64,000 nt of DNA, from positions 124,001 through 188,000 of the forward strand of contig LODT01000022.1 of assembly GCA_001606155.1 (NCBI GenBank). Direction: 5' to 3'. Below the pieces are notes generated by a model that searched no databases, was not told the DNA's origin, and saw only the letters and a list, made by a program, of their open reading frames with translations. Numbering within the stretch: position 1 is the first letter of the stretch; each line of letters starts with the position of its first letter. The translations under genes and the position numbers were made by a program. Below, one piece after another: positions 1 to 11,826 of the stretch. Origin of the DNA: Tieghemostelium lacteum (taxonomy: Eukaryota; Evosea; Eumycetozoa; Dictyosteliales; Raperosteliaceae).

Positions 1-813
1 GTAAAATGAATACAAAGAGTGTTTTTTAGTTATAATTTCTTTTAAAATATTTCAAATAATTATTTCTTGTTGTTTTAAATACCAAAAACAACTCTGATCA
101 TTAAAGGGGTTACTACAATTATTTGAATGGTTTTTCAAATTGTATTTTATTGCAAAAATTGTTAGTTTTGGTAATTGTCCGATATATTAATTTTATAAAT
201 TCGCACTACACAATCTACTATATCTCCTATTAATATAAATAGTATTGAACAAATAAAAATACAGATCTTTTACTATTTTAATCCAATGAATTGGGAAATT
301 CTAATATAGTAAATTACCTTTTGATTTCTCTAGAGAACTTCATTTTAGTATCTATTGGAATAATTCAAAGTTTAACCTTTGGAATTCGAAACATTTATAG
401 ATAGACATAATAGTTTTTTTTATTCACTAATCAGTGTGTTCACTTTTATTTTTTTTTCTGAATGATTAAAAAAATGGGGTTGGTTAATAACACTTTTATA
501 ATATATTTTTCTAAAATTTATAATTTTTATTATTACAATTTTAAAATTGTAACAATGAGAATATAAATTGTTTAATAGAAATGAAAATAAAGGAATATTT
601 CTAAAAATGTTAATTTTCAGGTATTCCATGGTAAGATATTTCTTCTTTGAACATTTTTATTTTGATTAATAAATAATTAATATTTATAAATATTAATATC
701 TTCTGTTGTTTTTCTTTAATATTCTATAATAATAGATTAGGTTGTGTATCTGTTATAGATGAGGTTTCTCGTAGATCCTCACTTTTTTTTTTGATAACAT
801 TAGGGTCTTTCTG
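1..813. other. AT-rich intergenic DNA, no gene seen
   Basis: This stretch is almost pure A/T with short runs of T and A. Only small reading frames occur and none resembles a protein or carries splice-bounded coding sequence. It lies downstream of the PTB-type gene on the minus strand and should hold that gene's 3' untranslated region and polyadenylation signals. I see no tRNA-like or repeat structure. Confidence 0.6.
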
Positions 814-2666
814 TTAATTTTCATCTTGACTTGTTTCTAATTTAGATTGGACCAATGAAGTGGTTGTAGTTGTAGTTGTGGTTGTAGTGGTCATTGAACT
901 GCCACTATTAAAATTCAATGGCTTTTTGGTGATGGTTGGTTTGGCAAATGATACTTTAATTAAATTATCTCCTATCGTGTATCCATGCAACGCCACTATA
1001 CTATTGATAGATTCCTCCAAATTAGACATTTCTACAAGTGCCATTTTAGAATCATTCCTATAATGTAAAGTAAAAACATTCAATCATCATGATTATTGTA
1101 AATTAATATCAAATTAATTAGATATATAAAAATCCCTTCAATAATCAAAAATTTATAAAATATGGTAAAATATCTTTGCCAAAAAAAAAAAAAACAATAG
1201 AGATGATCAACGAATCATGATATTTGTTTGTAAAGTGGTTAAATGTTCACAAAATGTGGGGTTTTGATAAGTGTTTTGACGAAGTGGGGTTCATTCAGAT
1301 TATACTTACTGAAAAAATTTAAATGATTTTATCGTACCATACAAAGAAAAGGCACTTTTTAATCGTTCTTCAATGTCCATTAAATTAGTGGGCAAATTTG
1401 ATACATGTAATATATTCGATGGTGGGTGAATGTTTTGGTAGTTCTTTGATCCTGGTAATTTAAATCGATGTTGTGATGACCCTGTATATTCTTTTGTTAG
1501 TTCTCCCTATACAATTTATAATAAAAATAGTAATTACAATAATAGATATTTTTGTTGTTGGTTGTTTGTGTTGAAATTCAAACCCATTGTACAATGGGGG
1601 GATAGTGGTTGACATTATATTAATTCAATATATTTTTTTTTTTGAAAATTAGTATCTAATTCATTTTACAAATCAAAACTATATTAACAAAATAGAATAT
1701 ATATACGTACCTGATTATCACCTGGTTTAGGTAAGGATATAGAATTATGTTTTGAAATGTTTACTCTAACAGTGTGACCTCTGAATGGAAAACTATGAAG
1801 ATGTTGTAGGACCAAGTCAGCCTGTTGTGGAAGATTCATTTGAACTAATGCGGTATCTTTTTTGTTGTACATTATTTTTACACGAACTGGGTCACCATAG
1901 ACTCCAAATAATGTGAATAGATCATCAGGTGTGACATCTTGAGAAGGAAGTCCTGCAACAATCAATACATTATTACCTGTATTTAATGTCATTTGACTGA
2001 AATGTTGAGGTATAGTTTGTTGTTGTTGTTGTTGTTCATTGTATTTCTGTTGTTGCTGTTGCTGTTGTTGTTGTTGCTGTTGCTGTTTTTCATTATATTT
2101 CTGTTGATGTTGTTGGGATAGAGTTGATGTAGATGTTAATGATGAAGGTGGGATTTGTTGAGATTGTTGTGGAGGTTGTTGATGTGGAAATGGTGTGGAA
2201 TGGTGCATTAGGTGGGATATATATGGGTTTATACTTCCACTTGGTATGACAACCATTGGATTAGAAGGCTGAGAGACTAGTGTATTGGCACTGGTAAGTA
2301 GAGATGGTGGAGGGGGTGGTTGCATCAGGAGATTAGGATTAGTAAAATCTCTGGATTTGTCATTGTTGTATCGAATCTTTAGACTGGTAAGTGAAGAGAA
2401 TTGTACTTTTAATTGACAACATCCATTGTATATATTCTGACCATCCAAAGCTCTCTTAGCAACCGAAGCTACATCACTCGATTGCATTTGAATCAGACTT
2501 TGAAAACTACCACCTTTGGAAAATATTAAAATCTTTAATACACTACCATAATTTGAAAATAATTTATACAATATCTCAATGGTAATTGGGTAAACTATAT
2601 TTGTAACTGTTATTAATAATATATCATTCGGGGTTTCCTATTTTTAAATCAATTTCCCAAAATGCC

Positions 2667-2700
<34 letters not shown>

Positions 2701-3409
2701 TATTTATAGAAATAGATGTGGGTTAATATCATTGTATGTGGTATTAGACAGATAGAGAGTGTAAATCTGAGATATACATATGAGATAAATAAAATATATA
2801 AATCTAAATATCTTATGTTTTTTTTTTTGTTGAGATTAAATCCAGATATATAAATACTAACAATTGAAGGTGAAATTTCATCACGATTTGAAAATTGGAT
2901 ATAAAAATTTTTAGATCCTATTTTTCCTTGAGTTGTGGTGTAGTATTGTACAAGTGATTCAGCACTGATGAGATCAGCCATCTGGACTAGAGCCTGTCCT
3001 TTTCCTTTGAGAATAATCAAATGCTGTACCTCACCAAACGGAATTGCAATATGATGAACATCATACTCAGTACAATCCAAAGGTAAATTCCTAAAATGTA
3101 CAACTCTCGAAGCCTCAGGTCTATAGTTTTTCTGTTTCTTTGCAATACTGTGTTCCACTGTGAATCCAGTGTCACCTTGTCCCTGTTGCTCTAAACTTCT
3201 CTTATTTGATTCGGTACTACCCAACGCTGGTGTAATAATATTGTTGTTATTGTTGTTATTACTTTTGGGCAGAAAGAGGAGATATAGGATTGGACAAGAC
3301 AGACGAAAAATTTAGTGGGGAATTTATAAAAAAAATGAAAAAAATTAGTTAGGGAGGTGAGGTGTGATCAACTATAGTACTTAGCATCAATTCCTTACAA
3401 TTGTGACAT
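814..3409 (-). CDS. polypyrimidine tract-binding protein (PTB/hnRNP I type), four RRMs
   Basis: RNA-binding splicing regulator expected in the nucleus. My model has five exons: 3399-3409, 2862-3261, 1711-2637, 1310-1506 and 814-1057, giving about 592 residues. RRM1 lies near 55-127 (VVHFRNLPLDCTE), RRM2 near 142-225 (NGCCQLKVQFSSL, then YNNDKSRDF, a near-signature of PTB RRM2), RRM3 near 360-440 after glutamine runs, and RRM4 near 490-570 (ILHVSNLP, then FKFFQ split across an intron, then KMALVEM). The four-RRM order and the linker before RRM4 (KNYQNIHPPS) match PTB. All junctions are GT-AG and keep frame. The first exon is the weakest part: an 11-base piece (M S Q + 2 nt) with donor GTAAGG, chosen because no in-frame ATG exists in the second exon. 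Divergent to the EI24 gene. Confidence 0.9.
2672..2698. repeat. homopolymer A27/T27 inside PTB intron
   Basis: A run of 27 A on the plus strand reads as T27 on the sense strand of the PTB-type gene. It lies inside its second intron (2638-2861), 34-60 bases before the 3' splice site. It is both a long homopolymer and a polypyrimidine tract close to a 3' splice site. Confidence 0.9.
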
Positions 3410-3873
3410 GACAATTTCAGTCAATAACAGTGCATTACAACACAAAAAATTTAAAAAAAAAATGTGGGGCTGAGTGTATTTTGAACCTGAAATAAAAATC
3501 AAGAAATTAATTGTTTTGTTAGTTTTTTGTGTTAGAAATTAAATCTTCAAATTGAACGGACGTTTTAAAAAAACCTTTTCGAAATTATCCGAATGGATTG
3601 TGGAAATCATCCCACTCCAAATCAAGTCCTAAAAAAATTTTTCAGCTATAAAAAAAAAATGTTTTTCAGATATTTTTTTATTTGAATAATGATAATATGT
3701 ATTATCAACCATTCTAAAATATAGATGTGGTTATTTTAATTATACCATTCAATCTCTACAAAACTTAAAATTTTCAGGTTTTCATTTATTTTTTTTTTTT
3801 TTTTCACTTTTTAAATTTTTAATTTCTTTTATTTAAAAAGGGAGAAAGAGTTAGAGAGTGAGAAACGATTATT
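3410..3873. promoter_or_regulatory. divergent promoter region between PTB-type and EI24 genes
   Basis: This 464-base A/T-rich gap separates two divergently transcribed genes, so it should hold both promoters. It has T and A runs, with T-rich tracts just upstream of the EI24 start at 3874, as is common before dictyostelid genes. I see no coding sequence or specific operator-like site. Confidence 0.5.
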
Positions 3874-4955
3874 ATGAGTCAGAAATCAGAGAGTAATACA
3901 ATTACACAACAACAACAACAACAACCACAAGTCTTAAATGATACTTGGCAACAATGTATAGAGACATTATATCTGATTGGATATGGTATACAGGATTCAA
4001 TGAAACTTCGATATGCGATTAATAGGGTTTTACAATCAGAGACTTTAAAAAAGAATATAATTCAGTGTGTACTATTGAATGGTATACTGTTTCTGGGAAC
4101 CTATTTAGTATACCTATTTGCAATTACACCAATGTTAACATACCTTTTACACTATTTTCCAACACTTACCAATATGTTTTCTTTTATATATTTTGTATGT
4201 CAAGATAATCTCTTTTTTCTATTTGGATTTGGAAAAATGAAGTGTACTTATTAAATATGTATATGTATATAGTTACTTTGGGTGTACCCAGTTTATATAT
4301 TTAGTTTAATAGCCAATTCTAAATGGTATACAGAGATTGCCAAAGAGGCATTTTTGAGATCAGGTTTTCAAGAGGATAGTAACAGCAATAGTAATAGTAA
4401 CAGTACCATTTTATCAAAAACGGTAGATGAAATCTACAGAAACTTGTTATTTGGTGTATTTTTGGGATTGTCAGTAGTGATTGCATTCATACCTTATACC
4501 AACACACTTAATTTCATTCTACTAACTTGGTTATATTCCTTCTGGTGTTTTGATTACAAATGGATTCTCAGAGGTAAATGGAACCTCTTACAGAGACTCA
4601 AATACTTTGAATCTCATTGGGCATACATGTTTGGTTATGGTTTTCTTTTCAATTTGACTTCATTCTTTTTCCCAACACTTATTGGTAATGGTATATTTGC
4701 ATTACTATACCCATTAGTAAGTTTTATGCTCCGTATACTTTATATAGCACCATCAATCTCTAACATCTTTCATCTTATATCAACTTATAGTTTATTATAT
4801 TAGCGGTAAGTGCAAAACCTAGAAAATTAGAGAATCGTAGAGGTCTATTACCAAAACAAATACCTATATTTGTTATACCTGAATTTTTTGTAAATGTAAT
4901 TTTAAAGAGATTTGTAATTCAAAAAGCATCCAATTCATATAGTAGTAATAAATAA
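3874..4955 (+). CDS. EI24 homolog, multi-pass ER membrane protein
   Basis: EI24 family proteins are multi-pass endoplasmic reticulum membrane proteins linked to autophagy in animals. My model has three exons: 3874-4194, 4273-4716 and 4791-4955, 309 residues. Introns start GTATGT and GTAAGT and both are phase 0. The join at the first intron restores LLWVYPVYIFSLIANSKWY-type sequence, which fits the conserved 'LW.YP.YIFS' region. The second restores YPLFIILAVSAKPRK, which fits the family's C-terminal loop and last helix (IPIFVIPEFFVNVILKRF). Several hydrophobic segments are visible (about residues 65-105, 115-125, 160-200 and 220-260). The N-terminus has a short glutamine run. Identity is clear at motif level; exact exon ends are inferred from splice consensus and frame. 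Confidence 0.82.
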
Positions 4956-5731
4956 TAATCAAAAAATGCTGAATAGATCAACTACAATAATAACAAAACA
5001 GTACTATACGATCAGTAAATAGAAGTAGTTGATAGATTCGATATTTTCTCCTAATATTTTTAGATTTATTATATCTATTTTATTTATAAAAACTATTATA
5101 ATATAAATTTAAAATAATATATAATATAAATAGAAAAAAAAAAAAACCACCAGTAGAAGGTGAGAATACAATGGTGTCTATCAACAGTAATGTTCTCATC
5201 TCTATTTTTATTTTATACCTTGAAATTCTAAATTTACAAATGGTATTTTTATATATTTAATTAAAAATATATATATTATTTATTTATATATTAGTATTGT
5301 TGTCATTGTATTAATTTATCTTGTTGTTTTTCACTGCAGTGTTATCTATATTTATCGAGGTATGGTATCATTGATCGGAGATTCCATTCAATAATTTGTT
5401 TTCATTTCTTTCTATTCTAAAAGAAGGAATTATAAAAAACACCATCTAAAGTCATATAATCACCCACTCACCCAAAACACTGTTTTATTTGTTATAAAAA
5501 TAAATTTATGTTTTTGTATTTCTTATACTGTTTACCCACTTCTCATACCCACCTACCCCCACTCCCTATCTTTGGAATTGAAAAAATCTTTTTTTTTTTT
5601 TTTTAAATTTTATTTTTGATTAGTTTCTCTCCTTTATTTATTTATTTATTTATTTATTCATATTCCTATATTTACATTAGGAGAGAGAAACACATTTATA
5701 TATATTTAAATTTTTATAAAAAAAATAATAA
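4956..5731. other. intergenic DNA with a 10-base palindrome and promoter-like T tracts
   Basis: No coding sequence is seen. The stretch holds a perfect palindrome CACTGCAGTG at 5332-5341, a weak stem around 5160-5200 (GAGAA...TTCTC with a long loop), and T-rich tracts with ATTT repeats at 5589-5655 just before the kinase start at 5732. The last part is probably the kinase promoter and leader. Nothing identifies an RNA gene. Confidence 0.4.
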
Positions 5732-7294
5732 ATGAGTAAAATGAATAATAATTCAGGACCTGTTGTACAACATCAAAATCAAAATGGACTAAACCTATCA
5801 AATGGTGCTTTAGCCAAAAGAAAAGAAACATTGAGGATTGGAGAATATGCATTGGGTGATAAAATAGGAAAAGGAGCCTATGGAACAGTATTTAAAGGAC
5901 TGAATGCCAAAACAGGTGAATTTGTTGCAATCAAACAGGTAGATACCATCAAAATCGATGCTAATACACTGAGTAGTGTCAAGAGTGAGGTGGAGATACT
6001 TCAAAAGCTGTCACATAACAATATTGTAAAGGTACTTGGTGTAGTGGATACAGCTCAACAATTGAATTTCATTCTGGAATATGTTGAAAATGGTAGTCTT
6101 CGTGATGTTGTTGATAAATTTGGACCTTTATCAGAGGATTTAGCAACATTGTACCTCTATCAGTTACTACAAGGTGTAAACTACTTGCACCAAAACAGAA
6201 TTATTCACAGAGATATCAAATGTTCCAATGTTTTGATTACAAAGGAAGGTGTGATCAAATTGGCTGATTTTGGAGTGGCTTCACAGTTGTCGGATGAAGT
6301 GCAGTTACGGTACAGTGTCGTTGGAACACCGTATTGGATGAGTCCAGAATCTATTCAAATATCAGGACAGTCATCAGCCAGTGACATTTGGTCACTTGCT
6401 TGTACAATGATTGAACTAATCACTGGAAATCCACCTTATTTCAATCTACAACCAATGTCTGCAATGTTTAAAATTGTTCAGGATCCTCATCCACCTTATC
6501 CCAATTCCATTACAAAGGAATTTGAAGATTATCTGAATATTTCTTTTATCAAAGATCCTAATAAACGTCCAACTGCAGCACAACTTTTACATCATCCTAT
6601 ATTTAAGAAAATTAATTCACAGTTACCTACACTAACAGAGTTACAAAATACACTGAAAACTCTGAATGGAAAATCAGGACATCGACAGAGAGCTTCGATA
6701 TCCTCAATTGATTGGTCAGGGTCTACACCTGGAAGCAGTGGCGCCTCTACACCTTTGTCTTCAAGTGCCAATAATTTGGGTACACCTCTGTCGTCGTCGA
6801 CATCTTCCATTAAAAGTGGTGTCTCTCAGGAACACCATCAAGAGGAACTCCAAAAACTTCAACAAGTAATCAAACAGCAATCCATCACCATCACATCCAT
6901 GTCAGAGGAGATTCAAAATCTCAAAAAACAGTTAAATAACAGCCCCAAACTTGAAGAATTACAGTTTTACAGAGAGTATTTTATGGCATTAGCTATATCA
7001 GTCAAGGTTAACCAATGTTATCTTGGTAGATCTTGTGAACATGTAAATTTACAACATTTATTTGATACTGCACGAGAACAAGATATACCATGGTATAATC
7101 TAATGGAATGGATACCTAAACAAATTATAATGAAAGATCTAAATCTACAAAATCAACAATCCAATAATAATAACAATAGTAGTAGAGATTTAAAAGAACA
7201 ACAAAATTCTAGTAGTAAAGATTTAAAGGATCAATCACCATCAAAAAACAACGAAAAATCAAGGTTCTCAAAAAGATTTGGTTTCTTTTCTTAA
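5732..7294 (+). CDS. STE-type protein kinase, Cdc7/SepA-like (MAP3K-like)
   Basis: Serine/threonine kinase. One uninterrupted exon, 520 residues. Kinase domain about 37-292: glycine loop IGKGAYGTV (44-52), VAIK lysine 68, HRD at about 160 (IIHRDIKCSN), DFG at about 179 (ADFGVA), then GTPYWMSPES and SDIWSLACT. The sequence style (KRKETLRIGEYALGDKIG, QLRYSVVGTPYWM) matches dictyostelid SepA and fission yeast Cdc7 kinases, which act in cytokinesis/septation signalling. After the kinase come a Ser/Thr-rich linker, a probable coiled coil (about 365-410) and a C-terminal segment with NLQHLFD and PWYNLMEW. From memory, D. discoideum SepA is about twice this length, so this may be a shorter ortholog or a paralog. 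The start follows a T/A-rich leader with AAAATAATAA before ATG. Confidence 0.85.
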   Translation: MSKMNNNSGPVVQHQNQNGLNLSNGALAKRKETLRIGEYALGDKIGKGAYGTVFKGLNAKTGEFVAIKQVDTIKIDANTLSSVKSEVEILQKLSHNNIVKVLGVVDTAQQLNFILEYVENGSLRDVVDKFGPLSEDLATLYLYQLLQGVNYLHQNRIIHRDIKCSNVLITKEGVIKLADFGVASQLSDEVQLRYSVVGTPYWMSPESIQISGQSSASDIWSLACTMIELITGNPPYFNLQPMSAMFKIVQDPHPPYPNSITKEFEDYLNISFIKDPNKRPTAAQLLHHPIFKKINSQLPTLTELQNTLKTLNGKSGHRQRASISSIDWSGSTPGSSGASTPLSSSANNLGTPLSSSTSSIKSGVSQEHHQEELQKLQQVIKQQSITITSMSEEIQNLKKQLNNSPKLEELQFYREYFMALAISVKVNQCYLGRSCEHVNLQHLFDTAREQDIPWYNLMEWIPKQIIMKDLNLQNQQSNNNNNSSRDLKEQQNSSSKDLKDQSPSKNNEKSRFSKRFGFFS

Positions 7295-7470
7295 TTAGTT
7301 TAGTTAACCTCTGTAAATATATATATCACTACCCTTTAAATTAATAAAAACCATTGAGATTATTACATTTAAATAATTAATTTTATATCTCCATTTAAGA
7401 TAATGTAAAATTAGTGGGATATCCAATTAGGATTAAAAAAAAAAAAAGGTTTATTGTGACATGTGCATTA

Positions 7471-8347
7471 TTATTTGAAGTAGGCAAGTAAATTTGGATT
7501 ACTATGTCCAAATGTATTCAATTTTGTAACTTTGTCTCTGGTAGTTCTATCCAATTCATTGTTGATATACTTAATTCTCTCTTGAACTGAAGACATTTCT
7601 TTAGAGAGAGCTGATTGTTTGATTAATAATTGTTGGAGTTCATTTTGTAATTCAACTATTCTATCTTTACCGACTGTATTGATATCTTGTAATTGTTTTT
7701 GTAAAGTTTCAAATTGAGCCATATTATTTTTCATCTCTTTAAGTCTATCTTCAATTGCCTTATTAAATGCATTATACATGTTTTCTGCATTGTTACCACT
7801 TGTAATAACATTGACATCAGGTGAACTAACTAAAGCTAAATGATTTTGTTGTTGTTGTTGTTGTAATTTATCATAATATACCATCTCATTACCATTTACC
7901 ATATGAAGTTGGTTATGTTGATGTAAAGTGTGATTGTGTGAATGTTGTTGTTGTTGTTGTTGTTGTTGTTGATTTTTATTATTTTTAAATTGTTTATTAT
8001 TAACATTATTGTGTGTACTATTATTTGTATTGGTATTTGTTGTAGTGGTAGGTTTATCTTCTTTTTGTGATTTCTTTTTAATTACTTCTGACCAGGATGG
8101 TTTACTATCTATAAACATATGTTAATATTAAGTTTAATAATAATAATAAATATTTAAATAAACGGACATACCATCAGAAAGTAAAATAGCAATGGTTTGA
8201 TCTTTATCATAATTATTTTCTTCTAATGCAATGGCAATATCTGTATCTGTTCTAAGTGGTACTATTTGTTTAATTTCTTTTATCATTTGTTGAATATCAG
8301 TAATTGGATCAGAACTTTGACTAATTGGGTCAATTGACTGCTGCTGC

Positions 8348-8391
<44 letters not shown>

Positions 8392-8707
8392 TGGTGATGT
8401 CAACTGTTGTTGTTGTTGTTTTGATTGTTTCTTACCAGAAGTACCATTCTGTGATTGACCATTTTGTTGTTTAAAAGTTTGATTGTTGCTTTCAGACTTT
8501 ATATTACCATTTGGACTATTTCTATTCTTTTTATTGTTGTTTCCTGTAGGTGGGTGAAATAGGTTAATAATAGGTTGGTTTAAAGTACAATTGTAATAGG
8601 TTATTACCTTTTGGTGTTGTATTTTCATTGCCATTATGTGATCTATTACTATTATTTTGTTGTTTTGGTGATGATATTGGTTGTTGTTGTTTAATTTGTT
8701 CAGACAT
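7471..8707 (-). CDS. SPATS2-like protein: UBA/CUE-type domain plus coiled coil
   Basis: My model has three exons, 8608-8707, 8172-8543 and 7471-8108, 369 residues. Introns have donors GTAATA and GTATGT and join in frame (G|GA gives Gly; G|AT gives Asp). The middle holds a UBA-like three-helix segment (QQMIKEIKQIVPLRTDTDI, then ALEENNYDKDQTIAILLSDD) followed by KPSWSEVIKKK. This layout resembles the DUF1387/SPATS2 and UBAP2-type families, which are cytoplasmic RNA-binding or ubiquitin-linked proteins in animals. Long Q tracts surround it, and the last 120 residues form a coiled coil (EDRLKEMKNNM, ELQNELQQLL, ERIKYINNELDR). Convergent with the kinase at 5732 and divergent from the m-AAA protease. 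Family assignment is by pattern only. Confidence 0.65.
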
Positions 8708-9088
8708 ATTGTTGTTTTATATATAATTATTAGAATAGTAGTAAAATTTAATAAAAGAATGAAAAAACAAAAAGTATACTTTTAGATATTTAATAAAAAA
8801 AAAATTAAAACTTAGGTTTTTCGCAAATTTAGTGTGTGTTTGGTGAGTCTGAAATATTTCCTAACTAGTACATCTCCACAATATTGTCTTTTAATAGTAC
8901 TATAGTTATAACTATTAACCTAATTATAATTATGATTTAATAAATTATCTGTAATAGTCATTATTATCAATTCTATATTTTTTATGAATCTCTATGACCT
9001 AATTATTGGTGTATTGACAAAAGATTAGTTTTTTATTTTTTTTTTTTTTTGATGCATTTTTGAACAACAATCAATAGGGGAATAAATC
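8708..9088. promoter_or_regulatory. divergent promoter region, SPATS2-like and m-AAA genes
   Basis: This 381-base A/T-rich gap lies between two divergent starts. A T15-16 tract ends about 40 bases before the protease ATG at 9089, and an A-rich stretch lies on the other side. No reading frame or RNA structure is convincing. Confidence 0.45.
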
Positions 9089-11428
9089 ATGATTAGTAAA
9101 ACTAAATTATATAAATTTAAACCTATTATATCGTCTAGATTTTTTTCTAGCATTACAACAACAGGATGCAATAAGAATATATATAATAATATTAAAAGCC
9201 AAAATGTACTATTATCACAATTCACAAATACCAACAACAACACCAACTATAATAAGAGATCATATTCTCTATTTAATTTTAATAATAACAATAGTGAAGA
9301 TAGATATTCGAATATTAAATATAACAGTATAACTGAGAATATTGCAACTATATCTCAAAATTTTAGATTATTTTCAGAACATATATTAAAGAGTGACAAG
9401 GATAAAGATAAAGAAGATAAAGATAGAGAAGATGAAGATAAAAAAGAAAAAGAGAATAAAGAGGAATCTAATAAAGATAGCAAAGATAATAATAATAGTA
9501 ATAAGGAGAAGAAAAATCAAAAAAAAGATCAATTAACACCAGAAGATAAAAAAGGATTTTTAAATTATGCAATGTGGGTTTTGGGAGTTGGTGTATTTTT
9601 CTCATTAATGTCACCAAATGAACCCGATATAGAACATTTGAAAACAACTTTTCACGAATTTATAAAAAGAGAATTACAAGATAAGACAGCACATAAATTG
9701 GTTGTAAATAATAATAGAGTGACTATATACGATGAGACTCATAAGGTTATTGGATACTTCCTCATTGGTGATAAAAAGATATTCGAAGAGCAACTAGAGG
9801 AAGCTCAATCATCGCTAGGCGTTGGAAAGAACCAATTCATACCTATCCACTACCAAGACAAACAAGACTATCGTGTCTATTTGATTCAGTCTATCCCCTA
9901 CATTATTATCGGTGTGATACTTTATCGTTCGATAAAGTCCTTGTCTAACCGTAGCACAAACCTCTTTAACCACCCAGGCAAGATGGACAAGAGTAAGAAA
10001 ATTGAAAAACTCAAGATAACCACCACTTTCAAGGATGTAGCTGGCTTGGGTGAGGCAAAAGTCGAAATTGAAGAATTTGTCAATTTCCTCAAAAACCCAA
10101 CCAAATATCAAAAAATTGGAGCAAAAATTCCTAGGGGTGCTATATTGATTGGACCACCAGGAACTGGTAAGACACTGCTTGCAAAGGCTGTTGCAGGTGA
10201 GTCGAATGTACCATTTTTCTCTACTAGCGGTTCGGATTTTGTTGAAATGTTTGTTGGTGTGGGTCCAGCTCGTGTTAGGGACCTTTTTGAACAGGCTAAA
10301 AAGAATAGTCCTTGTATAGTGTTTATTGATGAAATTGATGCCATTGGTAGGGCAAGAGGAAGAGGTGGGTTCTCAGGGTCCAACGATGAGAGAGAAAATA
10401 CTCTCAATCAGTTACTTGTCGAAATGGATGGGTTCCAGACTCTGAAAGATGTTGTGGTATTTGCTGCTACTAATCGACCTGATATCCTGGACCAGGCTCT
10501 ACTCAGACCAGGTAGATTCGACAGACAGATTACCATTGATAACCCCGATCTCATTGCAAGAGAAGAGATTTTCAATGTACATTTGAAACCCCTAGTTTTA
10601 GATAAATCCATAAACTACGCACAAAAACTGGCAGCTCTCACACCAGGTTTCTCAGGTGCTGATATAGCCAATGTCTGTAATGAAGCTGCTTTAATAGCCG
10701 CCAGAAAAGACGCAGAGATCATCACCATTACTCACTTTGACTCTGCAATCGATAGAGTCATTGGAGGGTTAGAAAAGAAAAACAAGGTTCTATCTAAACA
10801 GGAGAAGACAACAGTTGCATATCATGAAGCTGGTCATGCTGTAGTTTCATGGTTTTTGGAGCATTGCAATCCACTCTTGAAGGTCTCTATAGTCCCAAGA
10901 GGTGTGGCTGCACTTGGATATGCACAATATCTTCCAAAGGAACAGTTTTTGCATACCAAGGAACAACTTTTTGATAAGATTTGTATGGCTCTTGGTGGAA
11001 GGGTTGCTGAACAGTTGGTTTTCAATACTATTACTACAGGTGCTCAAGATGATTTGGAAAAGATTACTAAGATGGCTTATAGTCAAGTTGGTATCTATGG
11101 TATGAATGATAAAGTTGGATGTTTGTCATATCCTAGAAAAGACAGTTCAGATCTTACTAAACCTTACTCTGAGGATACTGCTGAGTTAATTGATACTGAA
11201 GTCAGAATAATCTTACAATCTGCCTATGACACCACTATGCAACTTTTAATCAAACACAGAGATGGTCTAGAGAAAGTTGCTCAATTACTTTTAGAAAAAG
11301 AAGTAATTCACTATGATGAAGTAGAAAAAGTATTAGGTCCACGTCCATTTAAATCCAAAGAAGAAACAAAACAATTTGATCAACAACAACAACAACCACA
11401 ATCAATTATTGATCCTGAAGTTAAATAA
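9089..11428 (+). CDS. mitochondrial m-AAA protease subunit (FtsH/AFG3L2/Yta10-12 type)
   Basis: Zinc- and ATP-dependent protease of the mitochondrial inner membrane that degrades misfolded membrane proteins and processes imported ones. Single exon, 779 residues. The N-terminus is basic and Ser/Asn-rich, fitting a mitochondrial presequence, and is followed by a long charged K/D/E segment. Two membrane helices lie near 155-172 and 263-283 with the FtsH extracellular-type domain between them, so the catalytic part should face the matrix. Walker A GPPGTGKT is near 354, Walker B IVFIDEID near 409, the second region of homology ([10 protein letters not shown]) near 470, and the zinc motif HEAGH near 578 with its distal acidic ligand region [12 protein letters not shown]. 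All catalytic residues are present and length fits the family. Ends in a short Q tract. Distinguishing AFG3L2 from SPG7 type needs a tree. Confidence 0.95.
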   Translation: MISKTKLYKFKPIISSRFFSSITTTGCNKNIYNNIKSQNVLLSQFTNTNNNTNYNKRSYSLFNFNNNNSEDRYSNIKYNSITENIATISQNFRLFSEHILKSDKDKDKEDKDREDEDKKEKENKEESNKDSKDNNNSNKEKKNQKKDQLTPEDKKGFLNYAMWVLGVGVFFSLMSPNEPDIEHLKTTFHEFIKRELQDKTAHKLVVNNNRVTIYDETHKVIGYFLIGDKKIFEEQLEEAQSSLGVGKNQFIPIHYQDKQDYRVYLIQSIPYIIIGVILYRSIKSLSNRSTNLFNHPGKMDKSKKIEKLKITTTFKDVAGLGEAKVEIEEFVNFLKNPTKYQKIGAKIPRGAILIGPPGTGKTLLAKAVAGESNVPFFSTSGSDFVEMFVGVGPARVRDLFEQAKKNSPCIVFIDEIDAIGRARGRGGFSGSNDERENTLNQLLVEMDGFQTLKDVVVFAATNRPDILDQALLRPGRFDRQITIDNPDLIAREEIFNVHLKPLVLDKSINYAQKLAALTPGFSGADIANVCNEAALIAARKDAEIITITHFDSAIDRVIGGLEKKNKVLSKQEKTTVAYHEAGHAVVSWFLEHCNPLLKVSIVPRGVAALGYAQYLPKEQFLHTKEQLFDKICMALGGRVAEQLVFNTITTGAQDDLEKITKMAYSQVGIYGMNDKVGCLSYPRKDSSDLTKPYSEDTAELIDTEVRIILQSAYDTTMQLLIKHRDGLEKVAQLLLEKEVIHYDEVEKVLGPRPFKSKEETKQFDQQQQQPQSIIDPEVK

Positions 11429-11826
11429 ATTTAAAACATTGATTATATATATAAAAAACTAAAAAATACTTATTATTACCAAACATAATTAAAAATCTAA
11501 TATATTTTTAATAGAGTAATAGAATATTAGATTAATAGATTGAATTTTTATAGAAAAATAGTTAGTTATTTTATTGATCATCATTTAACAAAAAGTAATA
11601 CTATTATGATTAAGTATCTTGTAAATATCAATCATTTAAGGGATATCTACTACGAATCTAACTTTTTACCATATTTTTCATGTTTTTTAATTTATCAATT
11701 TCCAAATTAGGATATCAGATCCTTTCCTGTAAAAACTTCATCAATCAAAATTAATATTAATTTTTTTGTATATATTTTCAACTTCTTCAAAATTATACTG
11801 TAATCATAACTACACACCAATTTACA
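11429..11826. other. intergenic, promoter of the membrane-anchored kinase
   Basis: This 398-base A/T-rich gap lies between tandem plus-strand genes. It should hold the protease 3' end and the promoter of the next kinase. T runs are present near 11761. I see no coding sequence, RNA gene or repeat. Confidence 0.4.

Noticed and set aside
420-629. 69-codon minus-strand frame in the first kilobase
   Set aside because: Phe/Ile/Asn-rich text expected from random A/T-rich DNA; no start context, intron or similarity.
860-1063. Plus-strand frame starting with a poly-Val run
   Set aside because: It is the antisense reading of the Thr-run at the end of the PTB-type gene, whose splicing and RRM4 match are clear.
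5110-5205. Stem GAGAA...TTCTC as a small RNA gene
   Set aside because: Only 5-6 paired bases with a long loop and no promoter element or conserved RNA motif recognized.
9815-11086. Several minus-strand frames inside the protease gene
   Set aside because: They overlap the catalytic domain of a strongly conserved gene and show no family features; antisense shadows.
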